Part shown: positions 7,244 through 15,174 of the stretch, piece by piece | How positions within the stretch are numbered: the first letter of the stretch is position 1 | Layout of the letters: the number at the start of each line of letters is the position of its first letter | Source: an uncultured Eubacteriales bacterium | GTDB taxonomy: Bacteria; Bacillota; Clostridia; Lachnospirales; Anaerotignaceae | Reading direction: 5' to 3' | Assembly (NCBI GenBank): GCA_934256695.1 | Contig: CAKQPE010000022.1 | Coordinates: 1 to 27,092 of the forward strand | DNA length: 27,092 bases | The notes under the pieces: model-generated | Told to the model about the DNA's origin: nothing | The model's database searches: none | Seen by the model: only the letters and a program-made list of their open reading frames with translations | Translations under genes and position numbers: made by a program

Positions 7244-8605
7244 TTAGCTCCTTTTTCTCAACAAGCACACGGTTTCTACGTGGTTTGTTCTGCCGAACTG
7301 ATTTACACATTTGACTCTTTCGGCTTTATATCCGTTTTCCTCAAAAATAACAAGGTCTCTTGCAAGGGAAGAAGGTTTGCAGGATACATAAACTATTTTT
7401 TCCGCACCAAAGTCGATTATTTTTCCTATTGCTTTAGGGTGTATGCCTTCTCTCGGAGGATCAACTATTATTATTTCGGGCTTTTCATTTATTTCGTCAA
7501 CTTTTTTAAGTACGTCTCCGGCGATAAAAGTACAATTTTTAATTCCGTTTCTTTCGGCATTTTCGTTTGCGGCAACAACTGCTTCCTCCACAAGCTCTAT
7601 GCCGATTACTTTTTTGCTCTGTTCAGCCATTATCTGACCTATTGTACCTGTACCGCAGTAAAGGTCAAATACGGTCTTGTCCTTAACATCACCGGCGTAT
7701 TCCTTAACAACAGAGTAAAGAGTTTCCGCACCCTTTGTGTTAGTCTGGAAGAATGAAAAGGCAGTGATCTTGAATTCAAGATTAAAAAGTCTGTCTGTAA
7801 AATAATCTGTACCGTAAAGAATAGTTGTTCCGTCACTTTTAACAACATCTGCAAGAGAATCGTTTTGTGTATGGAGTACAGAACAGATTTTACCGTCAAG
7901 GTCTATGGAAAGAAGCATATCTTTAAATTCGTTTAAATCAAACTCAAGCTCGTTGGCTGTAATAAGGTTAATAAGGATTTCTCCCGTGTAAGCACCTTTT
8001 CTTATAACAAGGTGTCTTAAACAGCCTTCGTGACGCATTTTATGATAAAAAGTTACGTTTCTGTCTCTGAAAAATTTAATTGTATTTTTTATTATTTTAA
8101 GGTAATCGCTGTCTATTATATTGCAGTCTGTAAGGTCGACAACCTCATAATAGCTCTGTCTTTTTCTCATGCCAAGAGCAAGTATGCCGCCTTTTTCCGT
8201 GTCTCCGAAAGAAAATTCACACTTGTTTCTGTATCCTTCAAGTACAGGGGAGGTCTCTATACCTTCAAAGGCAAAATCTTTGATTCCGGCTTTTTCAAGA
8301 AGGGTAAGCACCTGCTGTTCTTTAATTTCGTTTTCTTTTTCAAAAGGAATATTCTGGTAAGAACAGCCACCGCAGATGTCAAAATGAGGACATTTGCTTT
8401 CGATTTCATAATCGGCTTTTTTTACTACTTCCATAAGTCTGCCTTCGATAACGCCGTTTTTCTTTTTGCATATTCTTGCGGAAACGGTTTCACCGGGAAG
8501 GGTGTTTTTTACTACTGCTTTATAGTCCTCAAATTTTCCTATACCTTTGTTTGGAAATTCAAGGCTGTCTATTTTTATTTCTACTACATCATTTTTCTTA
8601 GGCAT
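7244..8605 (-). CDS. rlmD: 23S rRNA (uracil-5-)-methyltransferase, RlmD/RlmCD type
   Basis: A 453-residue enzyme of the TrmA/RumA family that makes m5U in 23S rRNA using SAM. It has an N-terminal TRAM domain (about 1-60), iron-sulfur cysteines C72, C78, C81 and C161, the SAM motif DLYCGTGTIG at 314-323, DPPREGIHP at 382-390 and the catalytic cysteine in YVSCKPSSLARD (C409). Length fits the family. In Firmicutes one such enzyme often modifies both U747 and U1939 (RlmCD), so the exact target is open. AAAGGA precedes the ATG. It heads the minus-strand operon and is divergent from the S1-domain gene. Confidence 0.92.
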   Translation of the reverse strand: MPKKNDVVEIKIDSLEFPNKGIGKFEDYKAVVKNTLPGETVSARICKKKNGVIEGRLMEVVKKADYEIESKCPHFDICGGCSYQNIPFEKENEIKEQQVLTLLEKAGIKDFAFEGIETSPVLEGYRNKCEFSFGDTEKGGILALGMRKRQSYYEVVDLTDCNIIDSDYLKIIKNTIKFFRDRNVTFYHKMRHEGCLRHLVIRKGAYTGEILINLITANELEFDLNEFKDMLLSIDLDGKICSVLHTQNDSLADVVKSDGTTILYGTDYFTDRLFNLEFKITAFSFFQTNTKGAETLYSVVKEYAGDVKDKTVFDLYCGTGTIGQIMAEQSKKVIGIELVEEAVVAANENAERNGIKNCTFIAGDVLKKVDEINEKPEIIIVDPPREGIHPKAIGKIIDFGAEKIVYVSCKPSSLARDLVIFEENGYKAERVKCVNQFGRTNHVETVCLLRKRS

Positions 8606-8642
8606 AAAAAATTCCTTTCTAACTTTTTAAATATCAATTTTA

Positions 8643-8671
8643 TTGTAATTTTAAAACATATATGCTATAAT
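8643..8671 (+). promoter_or_regulatory. promoter of the S1-domain gene
   Basis: TTGTAA (8643-8648), a 17-base spacer and TATAAT (8666-8671), with TGC directly before the -10. It fits a vegetative sigma-A promoter with an extended -10. Confidence 0.75.
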
Positions 8672-8715
8672 TTTTTCCATATTAAAAAATCTTATATTAG
8701 GAGTGTATCATTTAA

Positions 8716-9144
8716 ATGTCAGAATTAACTGTCGGAAGCATTGTAGAAGGTAAAGTTGTAAGAATCAAGGATTTCGGTGCTATCGTTGCTCTGGGTGACG
8801 GAAAACAGGGCCTTGTTCATATTTCTGAAGTGGCAAATTCCTATGTAAAGGATATTAACGAACATCTTAAAGTAAACGATACAGTTAAGGTTAAAATCCT
8901 TTCAATAGATGAGCAGACAAACAGAATTTCTCTTTCAATCCGTGCTGCTATGCCTAAACCTGAACCAAGTCAGCATCAGAATAATTTCAGAAACCGTGAT
9001 TCAAAGCAGGGCTTTGAAAACAGAAACCGTGATAACCAGAACGCAAACCCTATGTCGGACTTTGAAGAAAAAATGAAAGAATTTCTTAAACAGTCCAACG
9101 AAAAGCAGGCAGGGTTGAACAAACGTGCAAACAAACGACAGTAA
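8716..9144 (+). CDS. S1 RNA-binding domain protein (YugI/CvfD-like)
   Basis: A 142-residue protein. Residues 4-75 form one S1/OB-fold domain with the typical VGSIVEGKVVRIKDFGAIV start, GLVHISE in the middle and RISLSIR at the end. A basic, Asn/Gln/Arg-rich linker follows (about 80-115), then a short C-terminal charged helix. Single-S1 proteins of this type (general stress protein 13, CvfD) associate with ribosomes or RNA in Firmicutes. AGGAG lies 11 bases before the ATG. The gene is monocistronic, with its own promoter. Its likely terminator has been split by a repeat element. Confidence 0.82.
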   Translation: MSELTVGSIVEGKVVRIKDFGAIVALGDGKQGLVHISEVANSYVKDINEHLKVNDTVKVKILSIDEQTNRISLSIRAAMPKPEPSQHQNNFRNRDSKQGFENRNRDNQNANPMSDFEEKMKEFLKQSNEKQAGLNKRANKRQ

Positions 9145-9168
9145 TTAATCTGCCATATTAAATTAACA

Positions 9169-9190
9169 GGCGTACCTAAAAAGGTACGCT
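9169..9190 (+). repeat. left copy of duplicated terminator hairpin
   Basis: Stem GCGTACC/GGTACGC with loop TAAAAA, followed by TGATGG rather than a T run. A 22-base near-identical copy (one mismatch, same orientation and loop) is at 9400-9421. The two flank the palindromic element at 9196-9394. Confidence 0.7.
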
Positions 9191-9195
9191 GATGG

Positions 9196-9394
9196 TGTCG
9201 ACAAAGTCGACACCTAAGTCGAAATCAGGATTTCGACTTGTTCAAACAGAAGAACAAACAGACGAGTTCCGGCGGCTTAAAAGCCTTGAAACCCGCTGTT
9301 TTCCTCGTCGGAAATGAATTCCGACTGCGGATTCCATTCGGGAAACTCGTTCGTTTCCCGAACCCTTTCGTGTTATGAAATAACTTTATCGACA
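9196..9394. mobile_element. palindromic MITE-like element between duplicated hairpins
   Basis: Ends TGTCGACAAAGT (9196-9207) and ACTTTATCGACA (9383-9394) are inverted with one mismatch. Nearly all of the 199 bp folds: GGTGTCGAC/GTCGACACC (9194-9214), AAGTCGAAAT/ATTTCGACTT (9216-9239), GACGAG (9261-9266) with CTCGTC (9304-9309) enclosing GGCTT/AAGCC, GTCGGAA/TTCCGAC (9307-9325) and the double hairpin 9337-9384. No coding capacity or transposase was seen. The TTTATCGA core is shared with the ends of the element at 5428-5803. Confidence 0.55.
9337..9384 (+). repeat. ACCCT-linked double hairpin, copy C
   Basis: Hairpin TTCGGGAAAC/GTTTCCCGAA with a 6-base loop (9337-9362), linker ACCCT (9362-9366), then GTTAT/ATAAC with loop GAA (9372-9384). 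This is the same plan as copies A and B, with different stems. Confidence 0.55.
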
Positions 9395-9400
9395 GTATAG

Positions 9401-9426
9401 GCGTACCTAAAAATGTACGCTTTTTA
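9401..9426 (+). terminator. terminator (right copy of duplicated hairpin)
   Basis: Stem GCGTACC/TGTACGC with loop TAAAAA and one mismatched pair, followed directly by TTTTTATT. This is probably the original terminator of the S1-domain gene, now separated from it by the inserted element. Confidence 0.65.
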
Positions 9427-9762
9427 TTATTTAATACATTCTGCATCTGCCCATACACGGTCGAGGTCATAGAATTCTCGCTGGTCTTTTACAAAAAGGT
9501 GAACAACAAGACCGTTAAAATCAAGAAGAACCCAAGCACCGCTGTGATAACCCTCAGAATGATGCAGTTTGATACCGTTTTTAAAAAGTTTCTCCTCTAC
9601 ATTGTCAGCCATGGCTTTAAGCTGGTTTATGTTGTTTCCGCTTGCGATAACGAAACATTCGGCAACGGAGCTTAAATTTCTTAAATCAAGTATTTTTATA
9701 TCCTCTGCTTTCTTATCTTCAAGAGCGTCTTTTGCTGTTTTAGCCGCTTCAATAAAATCCAT
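9427..9762 (-). CDS. rsfS: ribosome silencing factor RsfS
   Basis: A 111-residue RsfS/YbeB/DUF143 protein, which binds uL14 on the large subunit and blocks subunit joining under starvation. Characteristic stretches are DIKILDLRNLSSVAECFVIASG (about 21-42), KNGIKLHHSEGYHSGAWVLLDFNGLVVHLF (61-90) and REFYDLDRVWADA. Length matches the family. It is the last gene of nadD-yqeK-rsfS, 12 bases after yqeK, with GGAGG eight bases before its ATG. Confidence 0.95.
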   Translation of the reverse strand: MDFIEAAKTAKDALEDKKAEDIKILDLRNLSSVAECFVIASGNNINQLKAMADNVEEKLFKNGIKLHHSEGYHSGAWVLLDFNGLVVHLFVKDQREFYDLDRVWADAECIK

Positions 9763-9774
9763 AGTTACCTCCGT

Positions 9775-10344
9775 TTATTCATATTTTTTGTAATATTCAT
9801 ATGCAGCTACACTTAATGGGTGCAGAGCACGATTTCTTTCCTTAACATATTCTATGGTGTTTTTAAGTATAAAAGCCATAGCTTTGTCAATATCTTCAAA
9901 TGAAAGTTTTCTTGCTTCTTCGAGGGAATCGAATTTTTTTCGGTTTTCTTCCGTAAAATCGGCTATAAAAATAATTTTTCCCAGAAGTGACATATCCGGT
10001 TTGCCTGTAGTATGGTATTTTATTGCGTCAAGAATTTCTTCGTCTTCGACAAGATATTCTCTCCTTGCAACTTCCGCACCGAGAAACTGATGTGTAAGGT
10101 CAGGTGTGCTTATCATAATATCATCTACCGGAACATGATATTCCTTGCAAAATCTAAGTTTCATTTCACTTGGATAATCCTTTGCACAATCGTGAAGAAG
10201 GGCTGCATAGGCAGCTTTTTTAACATCTGCTCCGTAGTGGATAGCAAGCTTTTTTGCGGTCTTTACAACTCCCATTGTATGAATATATCTTTCTATCGAA
10301 AGTGCAGACTGAAGTTTTCTTTCTGCTGTTGAAAATTCAAGCAT
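9775..10344 (-). CDS. yqeK: YqeK HD-domain phosphohydrolase (Ap4A hydrolase)
   Basis: A 189-residue HD-superfamily protein of the YqeK family, reported as a symmetrical Ap4A hydrolase with a di-iron centre. Metal ligands visible include H22 in RYIHTMGV, H51-D52 in ALLHDCAKDY, the His of LTHQFLGAEVA, the His of IKYHTTGKP and the Asp of FIADFTE. I chose the ATG at 10344, nine bases from AAGGAG; the in-frame TTG six bases upstream is too close to it. It sits between nadD and rsfS, the usual Firmicutes order. Confidence 0.93.
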   Translation of the reverse strand: MLEFSTAERKLQSALSIERYIHTMGVVKTAKKLAIHYGADVKKAAYAALLHDCAKDYPSEMKLRFCKEYHVPVDDIMISTPDLTHQFLGAEVARREYLVEDEEILDAIKYHTTGKPDMSLLGKIIFIADFTEENRKKFDSLEEARKLSFEDIDKAMAFILKNTIEYVKERNRALHPLSVAAYEYYKKYE

Positions 10345-10365
10345 ATACAAAATCTCCTTATTAGT

Positions 10366-11001
10366 TTAGTTATAAAGATTATTTTCTTTAATATAATTTA
10401 AAACTTTTTCATCAATCAGACCCTTTATGGATATGCCGTTTTTTATATTTTTACGTATTTCAGATGATGAAACATCGACAGGCGGAATTTCGACTATGCG
10501 GATATTTGCATCATAATTTTCCGTAAGACAGGCTACGGCGTCTTCAAGAAGTTTATCTTTGTAACCGGGTCTTTTCACGGCTATAAAAGAACATATTTTA
10601 AGCAGTTCTTCGTAATTTTTCCATGTATTAATAAGAAGCAGCTCGTCTGTGCCTATTATAAAGAAAAACTTTATTGTATTACCAAGCAGTTTTTTTAGTT
10701 CTTTTATGGTGTCGATAGTATAGGTTTTGCCGTTTCTTTCAATCTCCATTGTTGAAATTAAAAAATCCTTTTCTCCTTCAACAGCTAAATTAAGCATATT
10801 GAGCCTGTGATAGGCACTGCTTACATTGTTTTCGTCCTTATGAGGAGGATTGCCAAGAGGAATAAAAAGAATTTTTTCAACAGATGTAAGAGCAAGAATT
10901 GATTTTGCGGTTTTAATATGGCCTAAATGTATTGGGTCAAAAGTTCCGCCTAATATTGCAAAACTTTTGCATTTTTTCAGTTCTTCTATACAGTAATCCA
11001 T
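10366..11001 (-). CDS. nadD: nicotinate-nucleotide adenylyltransferase
   Basis: A 211-residue NadD that transfers AMP from ATP to nicotinate mononucleotide, a step of NAD synthesis. The nucleotidyltransferase signature GGTFDPIHLGH is at 18-28, and the C-terminal SSSEIR motif lies near 180-186. Length is normal. The first 13 residues before the Rossmann strand are a short extension; the start is supported by AAGGAG ten bases upstream. First gene of nadD-yqeK-rsfS. Confidence 0.95.
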   Translation of the reverse strand: MDYCIEELKKCKSFAILGGTFDPIHLGHIKTAKSILALTSVEKILFIPLGNPPHKDENNVSSAYHRLNMLNLAVEGEKDFLISTMEIERNGKTYTIDTIKELKKLLGNTIKFFFIIGTDELLLINTWKNYEELLKICSFIAVKRPGYKDKLLEDAVACLTENYDANIRIVEIPPVDVSSSEIRKNIKNGISIKGLIDEKVLNYIKENNLYN

Positions 11002-11098
11002 TATAAAAATACTCCTTAAAAATTCTTATAATATTATACTTTAATGACTAAAAAAGTACAAGTATATGATTAAAGCCTTTAGGTTTTTCGATAATTTA

Positions 11099-11127
11099 AA
11101 GACATATTGGGTTAACTGTGGTATAAT
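11099..11127 (+). promoter_or_regulatory. promoter of the GNAT gene
   Basis: TATAAT at 11122-11127, preceded by TGG as an extended -10. The -35 (AAGACA, 11099-11104) is weak but correctly spaced at 17 bases. Confidence 0.6.
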
Positions 11128-11160
11128 CAAAAACATATGTTATTAAGGAGGGAATAAGTT

Positions 11161-11598
11161 ATGATAAGAAAAATAACACTTGCCGACAGGGAAGAATATT
11201 TAAAAATGGCAGATGATTTTTACCATTCGGGAGCAACTATTGCACCTGTGCCGAAGAAACATATGGAAATTACATTTGATGAAATGATGTCTTCCGACAG
11301 ATATGTGGAAGGATATTTCTTTGAGGAGGACGGTATTGTAAAAGGCTTTGCACTTCTTGCCAAAACATTTTCTCAGGAAGCTGGCGGTATTGTTATATGG
11401 ATAGAGGAATTGTTTGTTAAAGAAGAATACAGAAACAACGGTCTTGTGCAGAAATTCTTTGAATTCCTTTATGAAACACATAAAGATGCTGCACGTTTCC
11501 GCCTTGAAACAGAGCCTGATAATGAGGACGCAATGCGACTTTATTACAGAATGGGATTTGAAGATTTCGAATACATACAGTTTAAAAAAGGAAAATAA
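11161..11598 (+). CDS. GNAT-family N-acetyltransferase
   Basis: A 145-residue GNAT fold. The acetyl-CoA-binding motif A is seen as IEELFVKEEYRNNGLVQKFFEFL (about 80-102), and the C-terminal motif B as NEDAMRLYYRMGFEDFEYIQFKK. The acceptor is unknown. GGAGGG precedes the ATG. The gene is monocistronic with its own promoter and terminator, convergent with the FliB-like gene. Confidence 0.85.
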   Translation: MIRKITLADREEYLKMADDFYHSGATIAPVPKKHMEITFDEMMSSDRYVEGYFFEEDGIVKGFALLAKTFSQEAGGIVIWIEELFVKEEYRNNGLVQKFFEFLYETHKDAARFRLETEPDNEDAMRLYYRMGFEDFEYIQFKKGK

Positions 11599-11608
11599 TG
11601 CATTATAT

Positions 11609-11642
11609 GGGAGTGATATTACAAAATCACTCCCGATTTTTT
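11609..11642 (+). terminator. terminator after the GNAT gene
   Basis: A 9-bp stem GGGAGTGAT (11609-11617) with ATCACTCCC (11626-11634), then GATTTTTT. It sits four bases before the end of the convergent gene. Confidence 0.85.
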
Positions 11643-11645
11643 AGC

Positions 11646-12680
11646 TCAAATATAAAATTTATCCCATAAAAAATCACGTATGCTATCCATATTTTCGGTT
11701 GAATATTCAATCTCTTTTGAATAAAGTTTCATATTCATTATTCGGTCATTATTTGAAAGATTATTTTTATTTTCAAGCCATTTTAAAATATCACACATTT
11801 TTATTATTTTTACGGAAAAGTATGCAAACATTAAAGTTGAAAAAATATCTTCGTCATAAACAGCACCAAGAAAATAACGGAATACAAAATAGGCTGTTAT
11901 ATTCTCATATATTATTTCATTTTTTTTAAAAGTCTTGTTAAAATTGTTTTCGGCAGAAAGAATTTCATTATATTTATTTTTAAGTTCTGATAAAAGTTCT
12001 TTCCATTTATTATCCATTATCTCAAGCTTTGGGAGAAATTCTAAAAATGGGAAAACACTAAAACTTTTAGCATTAGGATTTGGTTTGAAACATAAAGCTG
12101 CTTCCTTAAATTTTTTGTTGTCAAAATATTTCTGCGAAAGTGACGAACAAAAGGCAAGGCTGTTAAGCCTTTGTTCAAGAGGTATAAGGTTGTTTTGAAT
12201 AAGCCGGAGGGCAGAGTTTTGTATTTCAAGCAATACTTTCAAGCTGCTGTCAATTTTATCATTATCGTCAATTTCTTTGATAAAAGCTGTGTTTTCCGTT
12301 TTTTCAATCAGTATTTCACAGGTTCTTTCACAACAAAGACCAAGACCGACTTCTTTTATATTTTCAAAATCCCAGACAAATCTCGGATGCAGACGGCATA
12401 TATCGCATAAATAGTTTTCTCCGAGATTGCTTATTATTTTGCAGAGATTGTTTTCATCAAGCAACGAGCATCTTTCGTTTTTATCTAAAATAAAAAATGG
12501 TACTTTGCCTGTTCGGTCAATCATAGAGTTTAAATATTTTCCGAAATCACTGTTTATGTTTTTATATAAATTATCGGTATTTTCATCTATATCTATTTCC
12601 CAACCGATACAGCAGTTATCGGTACATTTGTCTGCTTTGCATTTAAAAGCATCATAATAATCAGGTTTTATTAAAATCAT
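11646..12680 (-). CDS. FliB-like lysine N-methylase
   Basis: A 344-residue protein resembling the FliB family, named for methylation of flagellin lysines in Salmonella. The N-terminus has the family's cysteine cluster (C14, C19, C23-C24 followed by GW). It is followed by RCSLLDENNLCKIISNLG, then LCDICRLHPR, then GLGLCCERTCEILI. The Cys set suggests metal or Fe-S binding. The C-terminal half is mostly helical and poorly conserved. No flagellin or flagellar gene lies in the window, so the substrate could be another protein. AGGAG lies ten bases before the ATG. Monocistronic. Confidence 0.75.
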   Translation of the reverse strand: MILIKPDYYDAFKCKADKCTDNCCIGWEIDIDENTDNLYKNINSDFGKYLNSMIDRTGKVPFFILDKNERCSLLDENNLCKIISNLGENYLCDICRLHPRFVWDFENIKEVGLGLCCERTCEILIEKTENTAFIKEIDDNDKIDSSLKVLLEIQNSALRLIQNNLIPLEQRLNSLAFCSSLSQKYFDNKKFKEAALCFKPNPNAKSFSVFPFLEFLPKLEIMDNKWKELLSELKNKYNEILSAENNFNKTFKKNEIIYENITAYFVFRYFLGAVYDEDIFSTLMFAYFSVKIIKMCDILKWLENKNNLSNNDRIMNMKLYSKEIEYSTENMDSIRDFLWDKFYI

Positions 12681-13056
12681 ATATATACTCCTGTAAAAAA
12701 TTTTATTTAATTTTATATCAGTTTGCTTTTAAAAGCAAATATATATTAAAATAATCAAACAAAAAAATTTTTATTGTCAATAATTTATATCTAATAAAAA
12801 ATATTAATTTTTATTATTTTTTAATAAAATAAATTAAATAGAATTTATTAAAATAAGATGATTTTAATGTTTAATTTGGGTGTTATTAAAATATATTTAA
12901 TTTAAATATGTATTTAATAATAAAAAAAGTAAAATAAGGATTTGAATTTTAGATATAATTTTATTTAGGGGCTAAAAAATAAATGTGAAAAAATTTATAT
13001 GACATACTATAATACAGAAAGTAATCTATATTTATTATCTATGAAAGGACTGTAAA
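12681..13056. other. AT-rich intergenic region with palindrome and promoter
   Basis: This gene-free stretch is extremely AT-rich from about 12740 to 13000. It holds a perfect 18-bp palindrome, TTTGCTTTT/AAAAGCAAA, at 12722-12739, and a likely -10 TATAAT at 13008-13013 for the downstream gene, with only a weak -35. No ORF or RNA motif was recognised. Confidence 0.5.
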
Positions 13057-13060
13057 ATGT

Positions 13061-13738
13061 ATGCAATATAAATTAATGTCATATAAATTAACGGAAAATA
13101 TGCCGGTGTGGCCGAAAGTTGACAAGGTTTTTACAAACCAGAGTGGAGATATATCAAAAGGTGCTTCTTGTAATGAATGGAAATATACATTAAGAAACCA
13201 TGTGGGAACTCATATGGATGCACCGAACCATCACATGAATGATGGGTTAAAAATAAGTGAGCTTCCGTTGGAAAGATTTATTTACGAAAAACCGCTTGTA
13301 ATTGATATTCCAAAAGGACTGTGTGAAAAAATAACAAAGGCTGACCTTGAGCCTTATGCAGATAAAATAGCACAGTGTGATTTGCTTATTTTTCGCACAG
13401 GTCAGTACAAGCTGCACGATACCGATCCAAAAGCATACAGCGAAAAGGGTGCTGCTGTAAGTGCCGAGGCGGCAGAATATCTTGTAAAGAATTTTAAAAA
13501 TATAAAATCAGTAATGATGGACTTTTTGTCTCTTGCGACACCAAGTGATACAGATGACGGAAACATTGCCCACAAATGGCTTTTGGGCAAATGGACTGAT
13601 AATTTTATATGCATAATAGAAGATGCTGACCTTAGCGATGTTGATGCAGACAAATTAGTTAAAGTTGTAGGGCTTCCGCTTATTATGGAAAACATAGACA
13701 GTTGTCAGGTAACGGTTATCGGATATTACAGGGATTAA
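13061..13738 (+). CDS. cyclase family protein (kynurenine formamidase-like)
   Basis: A 225-residue metal-dependent hydrolase of the Kfa/cyclase family. The signature HxGTHxDxPxH is complete at 47-57 (H47, H51, D53, H57), the Zn/Mn site that opens N-formyl-kynurenine or related amides. Known members act on N-formylkynurenine, isatin or similar substrates; none of the kynurenine pathway is nearby, so the substrate is open. AAAGGA at 13044-13049 precedes two candidates: ATG at 13057, which stops after four codons, and the in-frame ATG at 13061. It lies 104 bases before the bile salt hydrolase. Confidence 0.78.
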   Translation: MQYKLMSYKLTENMPVWPKVDKVFTNQSGDISKGASCNEWKYTLRNHVGTHMDAPNHHMNDGLKISELPLERFIYEKPLVIDIPKGLCEKITKADLEPYADKIAQCDLLIFRTGQYKLHDTDPKAYSEKGAAVSAEAAEYLVKNFKNIKSVMMDFLSLATPSDTDDGNIAHKWLLGKWTDNFICIIEDADLSDVDADKLVKVVGLPLIMENIDSCQVTVIGYYRD

Positions 13739-13842
13739 TATTTACAGTTTCGCATATACTTGATACAGACTCTTTTTTGTGATTAAATATTGATAATAAC
13801 ATTTGTTTTAAAATTAAATCCACTTTAAAAAGGAGAATGTAT

Positions 13843-14817
13843 ATGTGTACAGCGGCAGCATATAAGGCGAAGGAATTTTATTTCGGCAGAACTTTGGATT
13901 ATGAAGCTTCTTACGGAGAAGAAATAACTGTGACAACGAGAAATTTTGTTTTTGATTTCCGTTATATGGGCGAATGTAAAAACCATTATGCTATTATCGG
14001 CATGGCCCATGTGGCAGACAATTATCCGCTATATTATGACGCAATGAACGAAAAAGGTCTCTGTATTGCAGGACTTAATTTTGTAGGCAATGCATTTTTC
14101 GGTGATTTTGAAGAAGAAAAGGAAAATGTGGCTCAGTATGAGGTTATACCTTGGATATTAAGTCAGTGTGCCGATTTAAATGAAGCCAAAGAAAAATTAT
14201 CTAAGATAAATATTACATCAGCCCAGTTTAATGAATTTTATCCATCGGCACAGCTGCATTGGCTTATAGGCGATAAAACAGGTTCTGTTGTAGTTGAGGC
14301 TATGTCAGACGGACTTCACATATATGATAATCCGGTTGGTGTTTTAACCAATAATCCGCCTTTTGAACAGCAGTTATTTCAGCTTAATAACTATATGCAT
14401 CTTTCGCCGAAACAGCCGAAAAACACATTCGGAGGAGATATACGGCTAAAAGCATACAGTCGTGGAATGGGGGCTTTAGGTATGCCCGGTGATTTATCAT
14501 CTGTTTCGAGATTTGTAAGGACTGCTTTTACAAAGGAAAACTCAAAATGCGGTGATACAGAGGAAGAAATGGTAAGCCAGTTTTTTCATATTCTCGGTTC
14601 TGCCGAACAGCAAAGAGGCTGCTGTGAAGTAAGGGAAGGTGAGTATGAGTTTACTATTTATACCTCATGCTGCAGTGCATCAAAAGGAATATATTATTAT
14701 ACAACATACGATAATCATCAAATTTCGGCAGTGGATATGAATAAAACCGATTTGAATGGAGACTGCATTTATAGATTTCCTGTTATCAAAAATGAGAATA
14801 TTAATTATCAAAATTGA
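13843..14817 (+). CDS. choloylglycine hydrolase / bile salt hydrolase
   Basis: A 324-residue Ntn-hydrolase of the linear amide C-N hydrolase family, cutting glycine or taurine from conjugated bile acids, or a related penicillin-V-acylase type amide. The ATG at 13843 is right because it makes Cys the second residue (MCTAAAY), the N-terminal nucleophile after Met removal, and lies eight bases from AAGGAG; the in-frame ATG at 13837 is too close. Other active-site residues by family position: R16 and D19 in FGRTLDYE, N79 in LNFVGN, the Asn pair in TNNPPF (170-171) and R223 in SSVSRFVR. GALGMPGDLSSVSRF is typical of bile salt hydrolases. No signal peptide. A TTGATA...TTAAAT promoter is possible at 13760-13788. 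Confidence 0.88.
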   Translation: MCTAAAYKAKEFYFGRTLDYEASYGEEITVTTRNFVFDFRYMGECKNHYAIIGMAHVADNYPLYYDAMNEKGLCIAGLNFVGNAFFGDFEEEKENVAQYEVIPWILSQCADLNEAKEKLSKINITSAQFNEFYPSAQLHWLIGDKTGSVVVEAMSDGLHIYDNPVGVLTNNPPFEQQLFQLNNYMHLSPKQPKNTFGGDIRLKAYSRGMGALGMPGDLSSVSRFVRTAFTKENSKCGDTEEEMVSQFFHILGSAEQQRGCCEVREGEYEFTIYTSCCSASKGIYYYTTYDNHQISAVDMNKTDLNGDCIYRFPVIKNENINYQN

Positions 14818-14841
14818 TTAGAATTTAATTAAAATATATAA

Positions 14842-14878
14842 AACGGTATTATTTATAACTATAATACCGTTATTTTTT
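14842..14878 (+). terminator. terminator after the bile salt hydrolase gene
   Basis: A perfect 11-bp stem AACGGTATTAT (14842-14852) with ATAATACCGTT (14861-14871), then A and seven T. Confidence 0.92.
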
Positions 14879-15027
14879 TGCAAAAAAATAAAAAAATCAT
14901 ACTTTGGACTGATTACAGAATTTATATTAAATGATAATATATATTATATAACAGAAGACATAAATTTAATTTATATAGTTTTTGTTATTTGCATCAAAAT
15001 TTGCAGTTACAAAGAGGAGTTGGTTTT

Positions 15028-15174
15028 ATGGAAAAATTTAAAATTATAGTAACCGGAAAGGATAATGGGGAAATGCAGGGGAAGGTAGTATTTAGCAATA
15101 ATATTATTGAATTTAAATCTATACTGGAAATGATTGGAATTATAGAAAATCAAACAGAGAAAAAATACGCTTAA
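15028..15174 (+). CDS. small conserved-looking protein, 48 aa
   Basis: The ATG at 15028 is chosen because GAGGAG lies eight bases upstream; the in-frame ATG at 14989 lacks a site. The protein runs MEKFKIIVTGKDNGEMQGKV... and ends with a helix FKSILEMIGIIE. This pattern, a short beta start, QGxV, then FxSxLExIxxI, recalls a family of very small Clostridia proteins of unknown function with WQGxV and FRSxLELIxLI motifs. That link is from memory and needs a search. Confidence 0.55.
   Translation: MEKFKIIVTGKDNGEMQGKVVFSNNIIEFKSILEMIGIIENQTEKKYA

Noticed and set aside
7280..8728. Long plus-strand frames across rlmD
   Set aside because: Phe/Tyr-rich antisense frames of a clearly coding gene, with no supporting signals.
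9216..9384. CRISPR array
   Set aside because: The hairpins differ from each other in sequence and spacing, with no repeated unit and no cas gene.
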